64,000 nt of DNA from DATGJX01 sp035279385 (GTDB lineage: Bacteria; Vulcanimicrobiota; Vulcanimicrobiia; Vulcanimicrobiales; Vulcanimicrobiaceae): positions 14,575 to 78,574 of the forward strand of contig DATEHZ010000128.1 in assembly GCA_035279385.1 (NCBI GenBank). Direction: 5' to 3'. A program made the translations under genes and the position numbers. Shown piece after piece: positions 51,010 through 60,172 of this stretch (positions are counted from its first letter, which is position 1; every line of letters begins with the position of its first letter). Below the pieces are notes generated by a model that did no database searches, had not been told where the DNA came from, and saw only the letters and a list, made by a program, of their open reading frames with translations.

Positions 51010-53366
51010 TACAACCTTTCTCGGAAGCGGAGCACGCGGACCGCCGTTAGCCGCTGCACTGCCGGTAAAAGCAGTAGAACCGCGACGGCGGCCCACGCAC
51101 AGATCGAAAGCGCCCGCAGGACCCGCAACACGGCCGCACTGCGATCCGAAAACGTGACCTGATTTAGATACTGCCTCGGCACTAGCCAACCATTCGCGAA
51201 GCCGTCAACGCGAAAATGCGGCAACGGCGTACCGTGCACGGTTGCCTGCCATGCGGGGCGATATCCGGCGTTATTTATGAGAACGACCGCACCGCCCAGG
51301 TCGACGGGCCGCGCCCGCATTACCGGCGACTTTAGTGCGACGCCCACCACCGCAAACGGATCTTCGCGCGTCACACAAGCCACAACGTTGTCGCAAACGG
51401 CGACGCTGTAAGTGCTCGACGAGTAGAGGATCGTACCTTTGCGCAACCGCTTCGCGGCGATGATGCGGAACGCCGGTCGAGCGGTGTCACTATTGCGGTA
51501 AAAATTTGGAGAGACCACGCGAGCCGGCCCCGCAATGTCGGAAAACAACGCGTTGGAGCGATCCCCGAGCTCGGCCGGAATTGGCCCCTGTGACGGGTCG
51601 ACGGCCGCCCGCACGTCGGCAAGCGTACCGGCGCCCTCATCGACGCCGAACACCGCCGCATCACGCGCAAAGACAAAATCGCCGCGTCGCAACTCATCGA
51701 TGCCGCGCGACCACACGTCGGGTGTGACCGCAATGCGCGTGGCTAGTCGCCATGCCGGAGATGCCGGCACTTCGGAAACGCGGTCCGACGAAACTGCGCG
51801 GGCGTTGCGCAGGCCCGCGCACGGCGGCTGCAGTGCCGCGATCTTCCCCGACCACTGGGGCGGCTTCCAGGAGAGTCCGCTACGGCACCAGATATAGCCC
51901 ACCCCCATTGCGCGAAGCAAAGGCATCGCACCGGTGGTACTCCGGCTTTCTACCGCGGCAATCGCGCCTGTTGCGAAGTACTGCTCCAACACCGAGTGAG
52001 AACCTAAACGTCCCGCAAACGGATCGTATCCCCCATCGCCGGATCCTTCAACGAGAAATCTGCCGTTCGGCAGCGGCCACACGGCGGCATCGCCGGGTCG
52101 TTGCGCGATGTAGGCCGCCGCATTGAGATGGGCGCCGAAGTTCGTGATATGCAGAATCCGCGCATAAGACGGAACAATGTATGCGATAAGGAGCACGCCG
52201 ATTAACGCAATCGCAAACGCTCGCACGTAGCGATTCGAGAATGCAAAACCGAGACCGACGCAATAGATGACCGCGAGCAATTCGTTTAGGTTGTACAGTT
52301 CGCGGAACAGGCTCAGCCACGAATATCGCTCGAATACGGCCGCGGCGAGCGGCTTGAGCGGCGTGTGAAAGGATGACACCGCGAGAACGATCAGCAGTCC
52401 CGCGATAAACATCGTGCGGGTCGTCCGTGTTTTGGCTTGCAGCAGTCCCCAAAACGCCGCGACACCCAATGCCACCTGGAGCCAATGAATCCATGGATAT
52501 GCGCCGCCCATCAGCGTTTGAAAATAATGCGCGTAATATCCCGTAAGACCCACCGCGTCCAATACGCCGGAACTCTGGCCGACCTCCCACGGAATTCGTG
52601 CCGCGTACTGGTCGATGGTGTTCGAATGAACTGCATACAGTACTTCCGCGACTCCGAAGATCTGCGATACGGCGCCGATACAGAGGCCGCCGACCGTTTG
52701 CACGAACGGTGATATGCGCCATGTAGCGGCGGCCAACGCGGCGGTCAAGAAAAAGAACACGGCAAAGACATGGATCTGCGCGGCGATGGCGATGCTGCAA
52801 AGCCCCAAGCACGCGACGCGCAGCGGATCGAAGCGATCCCGAAAGCCTTGAATGCATATGAACGCCCATGGGAGCGCGGCATAGGCGGACCACGCATTTA
52901 TTTGGCCGCTTCCGAGCTTATTCACGAAGATCGGCCCCAGGGCATAGAGCACGCCTACGGCAACGGCAAACGGCAACGGCGCGCCCTGCCGGCGCGTAAG
53001 GAACGCTGCGCCAAGAGCCGCCGTAACGGCGCAGAGCAGAAGAAAGATCGCCAGCGCAGTCGAGCTGGAGAAAAACACTGCGAGGCCGTTTGCAACAACC
53101 AGGGGCGCGTATGACAGCGCCGCAACGTTGTAACCGTGCAGCCCGCCTACCTCAAAAATGCTTAAGCGATCGGTAATCAGGGTGCGCAGCTGGCTTGCCA
53201 TGGGGCTCCAGGCCCAATCGTGCTGGAATGCCGGAATACCCGACGTGAAAATCACACTCCGCAACGCGAGAAGCGATGCTGCCGCGATCGCTGCGATAGT
53301 CAGTAAAGGCGCTAAAAGTCCGCGCCGCTCCTGCGCATCGCGTACCGCGTTATTCAAACGTCGCAA
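51009..53366 (-). CDS. Large multi-span membrane protein, putative GT-C/polysaccharide enzyme
   Basis: A 785-residue protein with many membrane segments in the first 430 residues, a soluble region containing V-G-Y-I-W-C-R-S-G, and a terminal span (about 750-775). The N-terminal G-I-P-A-F-Q-H-D-W-A-W is shared with the protein encoded at 38534. The start is a TTG at 53366 inside the end of the upstream gene, and another TTG 9 nt later is possible. Function is inferred from locus and topology only. Confidence 0.78.
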   Translation of the reverse strand: MRRLNNAVRDAQERRGLLAPLLTIAAIAAASLLALRSVIFTSGIPAFQHDWAWSPMASQLRTLITDRLSIFEVGGLHGYNVAALSYAPLVVANGLAVFFSSSTALAIFLLLCAVTAALGAAFLTRRQGAPLPFAVAVGVLYALGPIFVNKLGSGQINAWSAYAALPWAFICIQGFRDRFDPLRVACLGLCSIAIAAQIHVFAVFFFLTAALAAATWRISPFVQTVGGLCIGAVSQIFGVAEVLYAVHSNTIDQYAARIPWEVGQSSGVLDAVGLTGYYAHYFQTLMGGAYPWIHWLQVALGVAAFWGLLQAKTRTTRTMFIAGLLIVLAVSSFHTPLKPLAAAVFERYSWLSLFRELYNLNELLAVIYCVGLGFAFSNRYVRAFAIALIGVLLIAYIVPSYARILHITNFGAHLNAAAYIAQRPGDAAVWPLPNGRFLVEGSGDGGYDPFAGRLGSHSVLEQYFATGAIAAVESRSTTGAMPLLRAMGVGYIWCRSGLSWKPPQWSGKIAALQPPCAGLRNARAVSSDRVSEVPASPAWRLATRIAVTPDVWSRGIDELRRGDFVFARDAAVFGVDEGAGTLADVRAAVDPSQGPIPAELGDRSNALFSDIAGPARVVSPNFYRNSDTARPAFRIIAAKRLRKGTILYSSSTYSVAVCDNVVACVTREDPFAVVGVALKSPVMRARPVDLGGAVVLINNAGYRPAWQATVHGTPLPHFRVDGFANGWLVPRQYLNQVTFSDRSAAVLRVLRALSICAWAAVAVLLLLPAVQRLTAVRVLRFRERL

Positions 53367-55302
53367 GCACGCGGGGTTCGCCGGATTGAGAGCGTTCGCC
53401 CGTGTGCGTTTTCACGAATCGCCAAGTTCGTGCGTCGGTCGTATCGGGCTCAAACACTGCGTGCCACGGTTGAGCCTTGCGTATTTGCTCGAGTGTGCTT
53501 TGGGCGCTCGACGCCCATGAAAACCGGTTGGACCACTGATACGCCGCTTCGGACATGGCGGCCAGCATGGGCGCGTCGGTCAGCAGGCGCAAAAGCTTCT
53601 CCCGAAAACCGGCATCGTCATCAGCGAGTAATCCCGTTTTACCATCCAGAACGCAGTCGCGCAGTCCGCCGACCGAATATCCGACTGCCGGCGTCGCGCA
53701 CGCGTTCGCTTCAATAACGACGATGCCCCAGCCCTCGATGCTGGAGGGCATGCCGAAAACCCACGCTTGCTGCATGAGACGCACCTTCGTCTCTTCATCC
53801 ACCCGGCCGGTGAACCGGACTCCCTGCACTCCCAGCGCCGACGCGTGCGCGCGTAAGTCCGCTTCATCGTCGCCGCTTCCCGCGATTATGAGTTCCGCCT
53901 CCGGCACACGCTTGCGAACGAACGCGAACGCGTCAATCAGCTTCGATATCCGTTTGTATTTCTTCAATCGGCCCAGGTACAACACCGTCGGATGAAGGTT
54001 CTTGATGGCGGGGACGAGCGCGGACGAGACGCCGTTGTAAATCAGGTCCACGGGAAGTCGCGCGATCCCATGCGCCTCAATATCCGCTTTACTGCTCTCG
54101 CTGACGCTAATAAAGCGCGTGTTTCTATACACGACCGGCGCGAGACGCGTTTCAACGGCGCAAGCGAGGGCAGCTATCGGCGCGGGCAACTCCGACTTGA
54201 AGTGATGCGAATGAACGTGATGAACCAAACACACCTTCGGTTTGGTCGAATACAACGGTGTGAAGAACGGTATCCCGTTCATGCAGTCGATGATGAAGTC
54301 GAACGACTTATCCGATTCGAACAGATACCAGATAGGCGCCAATAGAAACAGCCATGGGAAGGCGCCGCGTCGGACAACCTTTATACCGTCGACGACTTCG
54401 TCGCGTGCGCTGCCGCGGAAGCGCTGCGCGAACCACGTAATGTGATGCCCTTGCGCAACCCAGCATTTTGCCTGTTCTTGCAGATAGACTTCGGCTCCGC
54501 CGGCGTCCGGATTTTTGGGATCGCGCCAGCAGAAGATCGCGATGGAATACGAGCGCTTCACGGGGACGTTGTACGGCCGGCCGAGGAAATCCACAAAGGG
54601 CAGCCGCCGCAGCGGGCTGTTCAGGATCCGCAGATAGAAGAGGGCCGCAAACACCCGCAGAGCGGTGACCGCCACCGGCCAGTGCGTCGGCATCGCCTTC
54701 CAATTCAACGGGCGCTCGATGATGCGCAGGCCGTGGCGCGCGCACTGGAACAATACCTCGACGTCAAAGCCGCGATCGTGGAGACGCAAATCCTCGAAGA
54801 TTCGGCGCATGGCTTCACGCCGGAACACTTTGAGCGGCGCTTGCGGGTCGTGCGCTCGAAGTCCGAAAAGCGCACGCGCTGCAGCGGCAAAAGCGAGACT
54901 CGTCAGTTTTCGTTTGCCGCTCACGCGGACCGCGGAATGGCGGCTCCAGCGGTTGCCGATAATGCCTTCGATGCTGTCGTCGGTTTCGAGATGATGAAAA
55001 TAATCGACGATCGACTGCCTATCGATAATCCCGTCGGGGTCGATTAGGGCGATAAGATCGGCCGAACAGAGATTGAGAGCGGCTCGAATAGCAGCACCCT
55101 TGCCGAGCGGTAGACCCAGAACGCGGAATGTGACATTGGGGTTGAGCGCGCACATAGCGTCCCACGATCTTCGCGTCGTATCGTCTGCCATCTCGGCGAC
55201 TGCGATGATTTGGTCATTTGGGAAGAAATGCGAAAGCTGCGCCGCCATGTCCAAGTAGCACCGGTGTGCGCCCGGGGCGTACATAATAAGCGCGCGCTTC
55301 AC
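53350..55302 (-). CDS. Fused glycosyltransferase: family 2 domain plus family 4 domain
   Basis: A 650-residue protein with two catalytic modules. The N-terminal GT2-like domain (about 1-240) has G-L-P-L-G-K-G-A-A-I-R and A-L-I-D-P-D-G, and an F-D-V-E-V-L-F-Q segment. The C-terminal GT-B domain (about 265-610) has D-A-G-G-A-E-V-Y at its N-side, then V-L-Y-L-G-R-L-K-K-Y-K-R and S-S-I-E-G-W-G-I-V-V-I-E-A-N-A. Such fusions suggest two consecutive transfers on the same acceptor. In the first domain the usual D-D-G-S region is not evident, so it may be degenerate in donor binding. ATGA overlap with the flippase gene upstream. Confidence 0.88.
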   Translation of the reverse strand: MKRALIMYAPGAHRCYLDMAAQLSHFFPNDQIIAVAEMADDTTRRSWDAMCALNPNVTFRVLGLPLGKGAAIRAALNLCSADLIALIDPDGIIDRQSIVDYFHHLETDDSIEGIIGNRWSRHSAVRVSGKRKLTSLAFAAAARALFGLRAHDPQAPLKVFRREAMRRIFEDLRLHDRGFDVEVLFQCARHGLRIIERPLNWKAMPTHWPVAVTALRVFAALFYLRILNSPLRRLPFVDFLGRPYNVPVKRSYSIAIFCWRDPKNPDAGGAEVYLQEQAKCWVAQGHHITWFAQRFRGSARDEVVDGIKVVRRGAFPWLFLLAPIWYLFESDKSFDFIIDCMNGIPFFTPLYSTKPKVCLVHHVHSHHFKSELPAPIAALACAVETRLAPVVYRNTRFISVSESSKADIEAHGIARLPVDLIYNGVSSALVPAIKNLHPTVLYLGRLKKYKRISKLIDAFAFVRKRVPEAELIIAGSGDDEADLRAHASALGVQGVRFTGRVDEETKVRLMQQAWVFGMPSSIEGWGIVVIEANACATPAVGYSVGGLRDCVLDGKTGLLADDDAGFREKLLRLLTDAPMLAAMSEAAYQWSNRFSWASSAQSTLEQIRKAQPWHAVFEPDTTDARTWRFVKTHTGERSQSGEPRVLATFE

Positions 55303-56609
55303 TGGACGGCTCCTACGAGCGCCTTTCGAGTCGTGCTAAGGCCGTACACGCAAACTGCTGCGGCGAAAGCATTTCCGATAAGTAGTACGTGGATGACGTC
55401 CCAGAGGGTGCCGTGGAATAGCGCTATCGCAGCGATCTCGCACGCAAGCACTCCGCCGAACGGATACAAAAATTGAAAATTATGAATCGCGATGCGGTAG
55501 TTGACGAGCAAAGTGACAACGGCGAGTAGAGCCATCGCGGCGTCGTACTGCAGCACGTACGGTGCCGCTGCCGCAAAATCGGCGCCGGCGAGGATCCGAA
55601 CGACCAGCCCCGGAGCGCTGCCGAACATCACGAGAGCGGCACCGCACATCACGGACGTCACGGCGACCGCCTGCAACAGTAAAACGGTCGGTGCTTCGCC
55701 GCGCTCGTGCTTCGCGGCCGCTTTCGGAAGCAGCACGGACGGAACGAATGCCGCTACGAACAGCACCACCTTGCCCGTCAAATTTACCGCCGCGTACAAT
55801 CCGGCTTCATGAGGCGTAAAATAATGCTTCACCAGCAAGACGTCGATCGAGCTGAACACGACGACGAACGCCCCGGCAAATCCGACGCCCATCGTCGTGC
55901 GCACGAGGCGCTGCACGTCAAGTCCAAGCGATATAGACGCGTCGGCGGCCGAGCCATGCTTTTTGAACACCGCCCAAACGGTATACGCGAGCGCGGCAAA
56001 CGTTCCGAGCAGCCATCCCGATAGTGCGCCGATCACGCCGAAGCCCGCGTATACCAGGGCGACGGCAAGTAGAACTTTTAGAAAGTTCTCGAGTACCACC
56101 GAGATCGAGTAACGGATAAAGTCCTGTTCGCCTTGCAGAATTGCGCGCACGCTGGGCGTAATGAGGCTCAGCGCGAGAATCCCGATGCACAAGGGAATTG
56201 CTGGGTCGTTTGCTATCCGCAGAAATGCGGCGACCTCGCCGTGCAGCAGTACGCCGAGCACGAACGCCACGATCGCAGCGACGCTGGTCCACTTCAGCAA
56301 AATCGCCGAGAGCCGCCGCACGCGCGCCGTATCGCCCGCCGCGTGAAACGTGGCCGTATACTTTACCACCATCAGCGTCAGAACGGACGCCGGGATGGAG
56401 AAGATCATGATGAAGCTGACCAGCGACGAAAGCGTGGCGAAGCCTTCGACGCCAAGGCGCCTGCTGAGCGCGACATTGAAGGCGTAGTTCAGGACGTTGG
56501 CCGCCATCGTCGCGCCGAATACAAGCGCACCGTGCCGCAGAAAATCGTTTTTCAGCGCCCGCCGGACCGGGATGGAGATACGTTCGGAAAGAGGTGCCGC
56601 GGTAGCCAT
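55299..56609 (-). CDS. Polysaccharide flippase (Wzx/MATE-like oligosaccharide translocase)
   Basis: A 436-residue protein with about 12 hydrophobic segments. F-G-A-T-M-A-A-N-V-L-N-Y and S-R-R-L-G-V-E-G-F-A-T-L are typical of Wzx/RfbX family N-termini. It would flip the lipid-linked repeat unit across the inner membrane. The ATG overlaps the murJ stop by 1 nt (TAATG), and its own stop overlaps the next gene (ATGA). It is distinct from the neighbouring MurJ, giving two different MOP-superfamily flippases side by side. Confidence 0.88.
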   Translation of the reverse strand: MATAAPLSERISIPVRRALKNDFLRHGALVFGATMAANVLNYAFNVALSRRLGVEGFATLSSLVSFIMIFSIPASVLTLMVVKYTATFHAAGDTARVRRLSAILLKWTSVAAIVAFVLGVLLHGEVAAFLRIANDPAIPLCIGILALSLITPSVRAILQGEQDFIRYSISVVLENFLKVLLAVALVYAGFGVIGALSGWLLGTFAALAYTVWAVFKKHGSAADASISLGLDVQRLVRTTMGVGFAGAFVVVFSSIDVLLVKHYFTPHEAGLYAAVNLTGKVVLFVAAFVPSVLLPKAAAKHERGEAPTVLLLQAVAVTSVMCGAALVMFGSAPGLVVRILAGADFAAAAPYVLQYDAAMALLAVVTLLVNYRIAIHNFQFLYPFGGVLACEIAAIALFHGTLWDVIHVLLIGNAFAAAVCVYGLSTTRKALVGAVQ

Positions 56610-58153
56610 TACGCGATCGGGACCTCTCGGTTTTCGGGAGCGCTCGGCACGTTGCGTTCGAATTTCTGCATGATCAGCCGCACGGCGATATGCAGTTCCT
56701 CAACATCCAGAGCAAGCGCCGAGGCGACGAACGCCAGCGCGCCGATCGCGATTTGGCCGAACAAAAACCACGCGCGCGCAACGAACGACTCGGGCGGCTG
56801 CACGCCCAGCGCGGCAATCCAGTGGAGCGCGCCGACCATTACGGCCGAACTCACGCCGATCTTCAGCGCCGAAATGCCCAGCGCTCGCCAATCCAAACGC
56901 GGCACCAGGCGATTCACCAGTGCAAGCAGCATCAGGGCCTGCATCGATTGGCTTACGGAATTCGCAAGCAGCAGACCGCGTGCGCCGAGCGAGGGCAGCC
57001 ACAGCAGCGAGAGCAGCACGTTCACGACAACCGTGAAGACCGAAATCGCGACGGTCCAACTCACTTCTTTACAAGCGAACGCGCAGCGGGTGAGCACCAC
57101 GTTCGCGGCAAGGGCAACCAGGCCGACCGCCGCGTACGGCAAGAGTCCCGCGCACAGCGCCGTCGAGGTCGCTTCAAACCGGCCGCGCTCGAAGAGCGTC
57201 TGCACCATCGGGTAGGCAAGCACCATCAGCGCACACACACTCGGTATCGTAATGAAGTTTACCAAACGCAATCCGAGCGTTACGCTGTTGCCGACGGCAA
57301 TGCGGTTTTCGCGCGCGAACTGTGAGGCGAGCAGCGGGAATATCACCGTCGCGATTGCCGCGGCAAATATCTGGTAGGGAAAATTCACCAGCTTCGTCGC
57401 GTAGTTCATGCCGGCCATGTAGCCCGGGGAGAGCGTCGAAGCAAAGTACCGATCGAAGAATAGCGCGATTTGACCCGCAGCGCCGCCGACAATGATGGGA
57501 CCGAGCAGATCCCACATCCGCACGAGGCCTGGATGGCGCAGATCGAGCGTGAAGCGATACTTACGCGTGAGCAGCAGCGCGGGAACTTGTACGAGCATCT
57601 GCGCGAACAGGCCGAGCGCCGTACCCAGCACGACGGCATAGATGCCGAGCCTACGATGCAGCAGCACCACGCAACCGATCGTCACGAGATTGAGGGCGAT
57701 GCCGGTGAGCGAGGCGGAACGAAACCGCTGATGCGCGTTCAAAACGGCACTGAATACGCCCGAAAGACTGACTGCGACAATGCTCGGCATGAGCCAGCGC
57801 GTCATGCGAATGGTCACGCCCATCTCGGGCTTCGGAAAACCGTGCGCGATGAGCGGCACGTAATACGGCGCGAGCAAGAAGCCGAGCAGCGCGCAGACGC
57901 TCAGCACGATGAACAAGCCGTTGATGATCGTGTTCGCGAGCCGCCAGCCTTCTTCGTCGTCGCCGTGCGCGATGTACTCGGTGAACGTCGGCACGAGCGC
58001 GCTAACGAGCGCGCCGTTGAAGACGCCGAACAGAATCATCGGTATGACGGTCGCGGCGAGAAAAGCGTCCATCTCCCAGCGCGTTCCGTAATAACGCGCG
58101 TTGACGACTTCGCGGCCGAAGCCAAGAACCGTCGAGCCGAGCGTAGCCGCCAT
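56609..58153 (-). CDS. murJ: MurJ-family lipid II flippase
   Basis: A 514-residue MOP-superfamily membrane protein. V-L-G-F-G-R-E-V-V-N-A-R-Y-Y-G and M-D-A-F-L-A-A-T-V-I-P match MurJ transmembrane helix 1-2. About 14 spans in total. MurJ normally flips lipid II for peptidoglycan. In a polysaccharide locus it might serve another lipid-linked sugar. From the ATG at 58153 the first helix would be truncated. The frame stays open upstream, reading A-A-L-A-G-S-A-F-F-V-M and completing the helix, up to an ATT at 58225 with AAGGA 8 nt before it. A non-AUG start is therefore likely. Confidence 0.87.
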   Translation of the reverse strand: MAATLGSTVLGFGREVVNARYYGTRWEMDAFLAATVIPMILFGVFNGALVSALVPTFTEYIAHGDDEEGWRLANTIINGLFIVLSVCALLGFLLAPYYVPLIAHGFPKPEMGVTIRMTRWLMPSIVAVSLSGVFSAVLNAHQRFRSASLTGIALNLVTIGCVVLLHRRLGIYAVVLGTALGLFAQMLVQVPALLLTRKYRFTLDLRHPGLVRMWDLLGPIIVGGAAGQIALFFDRYFASTLSPGYMAGMNYATKLVNFPYQIFAAAIATVIFPLLASQFARENRIAVGNSVTLGLRLVNFITIPSVCALMVLAYPMVQTLFERGRFEATSTALCAGLLPYAAVGLVALAANVVLTRCAFACKEVSWTVAISVFTVVVNVLLSLLWLPSLGARGLLLANSVSQSMQALMLLALVNRLVPRLDWRALGISALKIGVSSAVMVGALHWIAALGVQPPESFVARAWFLFGQIAIGALAFVASALALDVEELHIAVRLIMQKFERNVPSAPENREVPIA

Positions 58154-58220
58154 GACGAAAAACGCCGAACCCGCCAGCGCAGCACGCCGCGTTGGTTGGG
58201 GAACGAGCCGAAGCTGCGCC

Positions 58221-58898
58221 TTAATGGGCGCCGTCCTTGCGGATGACGGCCGGAACGGTGCGCAATAAAATCGCCATGTCGCTCAGCGGCGACCAGGTGT
58301 CGATGTACGCGTTGTCCAGCCGCATCCACTCGTCGAACGAGACGCCGCAGCGGCCGCTGATTTGCCAGAGGCACGTGACGCCGGGCATGACGCTCAAGCG
58401 CCGCATTTCGTACGGGCCGTAGTGCTCCACTTCGCACGGAAGCGGCGGCCGCGGGCCGACCAGCGACATCTCGCCGCGCAAGACGTTGAACAGATTCGGC
58501 AGTTCGTCGATGCTCGTGCGCCGCAGGAACGCCCCGAGCGGATGCAGCCGCGGATCGTTCTTGATTTTGAAGACCGGTCCGTCGACTTCATTGAGATGCA
58601 GCAGATCGTCGCGCATGTCGTGCGCGCCTTCTACCATGGTGCGCAGCTTGAACATGCGAAAGCGCCGGCCGTGCATGCCGACGCGGACCTGACTATAAAA
58701 CGGCGCGCCGCGATCGACGATCGCGATTGCGAGCGCCGCTGCTACGATAATCGGAAGCGTAAAAAGTAGGACGACGCCGGCAACGATGACGTCGAACGCC
58801 CGCTTGAAGCCGAACCACCACGCCGGCACGCTGCGCGCGCCGGAAAGATGCAAATCTTCAAACGTGATCAGCCGAACGTCGTCGTTTACTACTTGCAT
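58221..58898 (-). CDS. Undecaprenyl-phosphate sugar phosphotransferase (WcaJ/RfbP-type, short form)
   Basis: A 225-residue initiating enzyme. It has one membrane segment (K-R-A-F-D-V-I-V-A-G-V-V-L-L-F, about 32-58) followed by the catalytic domain with K-L-R-T-M, S-I-D-E-L-P-N-L-F-N-V-L and G-E-M-S-L-V-G-P-R-P. It lacks the N-terminal four-span domain of long WcaJ/WbaP proteins, as do other minimal bacterial members. It transfers a sugar-1-phosphate to the lipid carrier, starting the repeat unit. It overlaps deoB upstream by 10 nt. Confidence 0.92.
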   Translation of the reverse strand: MQVVNDDVRLITFEDLHLSGARSVPAWWFGFKRAFDVIVAGVVLLFTLPIIVAAALAIAIVDRGAPFYSQVRVGMHGRRFRMFKLRTMVEGAHDMRDDLLHLNEVDGPVFKIKNDPRLHPLGAFLRRTSIDELPNLFNVLRGEMSLVGPRPPLPCEVEHYGPYEMRRLSVMPGVTCLWQISGRCGVSFDEWMRLDNAYIDTWSPLSDMAILLRTVPAVIRKDGAH

Positions 58899-60019
58899 AG
58901 TACCTGATTGAATGCGGCGGCGACGGTTTTGCCGACGTAGTCCATGCCCTCGATGATGCCGAGATCGGTGCCGGGGTTCGAACTCAGGTGTACGAACGGC
59001 ACGAATTCGCGCGTGTGGTCGCTGCCGGGCGCGGTCGGATCGCAGCCGTGGTCGGCCGTGAAAATGACCTCGTCGTCCGGGCGCAGCAGCGATTCCAGTT
59101 GCGGGATCACGGCGTCGAGCGCCTGCAGGGCGTCCGCGTAGCCGCGGACGTTGCGCCGGTGACCGTATTTTGAGTCAAAATCGTTCAAATTCACAAAAAT
59201 AAAGCCCCGCTCGACCCGTTCGAGCAAATCGAAGGCCTTGTGCATCGCATCTAAATTGTCGGTCACACGCACGGAACTCTGAATGCCGTGCCCACAATAG
59301 ATATCGCAGATTTTGCCGACCGCGTGAATGGGGACGCCCTTGCTGGCCAGCTGGTCGAGAATGCTCGCGGGCGGCTCTATGGCATAGTCGCGCCGATTCG
59401 CGGTGCGGACGAATGCCCCAGGAGAACCAACAAACGGACGAGCGATTACTCGGTTGACCGCGTGTTCTCCGACGAGCATCGCACGAGCGCGCTCGCACCA
59501 ATCGTACAATTGTTCGAGCGGGACGACGTCTTCGTGGGCGGCCACCTGAAAAACCGAATCGGCGGACGTGTACAGAACCGGGCGGCCCGTGGCCATATGC
59601 TCGGCGCCCAGTTCCTCGATGATCTCCGTGCCGGAAGCCGTCTTGTTGCCGAGCGGCGGCTTGCCTACGATGCGCGTGAATTCGTCGACGACGTCCGGCG
59701 GAAATCCCTTCGGGTACGTCGGAAAAGGAACTTCGGTTATGATTCCGGCCATTTCCCAATGGCCGGTGATGGTGTCTTTGCCCTTGCTGCGCTCGCGGAG
59801 CTTCGCGACCCGCGCAGCCGGAAGTTTGGGCGGCGCTACGCCGGCGATATCGGTGAGCGCACCGAGGCCCAAACGCTCGAAGTTAGGCAAATGGAGACCG
59901 CCTACACGGTGTGCGACATTTCCGAGGGTATTAGCGCCCGGAGCATCGCCGTAGACGTCCGCGTCCGGTAACGCGCCCACACCCCCCGAGTCGAGAACGA
60001 TTGTCACAAATCGGGTCAT
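58889..60019 (-). CDS. deoB: Phosphopentomutase
   Basis: A 376-residue alkaline-phosphatase-superfamily enzyme interconverting ribose-1-phosphate and ribose-5-phosphate. It has the metal-binding N-terminus V-L-D-S-G-G-V-G-A-L-P-D-A, the phosphorylated Thr in G-K-D-T-I-T-G-H-W-E, and T-A-D-H-G-C-D-P-T near the C-terminus. Length about that of DeoB. First gene of the minus-strand polysaccharide series, overlapping wcaJ by 10 nt. Its role next to glycan genes is unclear; pentose-1-phosphate supply is one possibility. Confidence 0.94.
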   Translation of the reverse strand: MTRFVTIVLDSGGVGALPDADVYGDAPGANTLGNVAHRVGGLHLPNFERLGLGALTDIAGVAPPKLPAARVAKLRERSKGKDTITGHWEMAGIITEVPFPTYPKGFPPDVVDEFTRIVGKPPLGNKTASGTEIIEELGAEHMATGRPVLYTSADSVFQVAAHEDVVPLEQLYDWCERARAMLVGEHAVNRVIARPFVGSPGAFVRTANRRDYAIEPPASILDQLASKGVPIHAVGKICDIYCGHGIQSSVRVTDNLDAMHKAFDLLERVERGFIFVNLNDFDSKYGHRRNVRGYADALQALDAVIPQLESLLRPDDEVIFTADHGCDPTAPGSDHTREFVPFVHLSSNPGTDLGIIEGMDYVGKTVAAAFNQVLCK

Positions 60020-60172
60020 TTACGCCTCCTGCGTTTCGCACATCCGCTTTCACTCGCCTTCAACGTCAACGGTAAGACAAACGTCTGCTTGGCTGCGTTA
60101 GAAGAGCGTGAAAAACGAAAGACACTCGCGTGCGCGCCGCGAAACGGCTGCTGGCAACCTGGAGGCATTGAT

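Noticed and set aside
60020..60160. Riboswitch in the leader of the OstA-like gene
   Set aside because: GC-rich with CTGGCAACC-like pieces, but I could not match the conserved cores of SAM, c-di-GMP, cobalamin or other classes.
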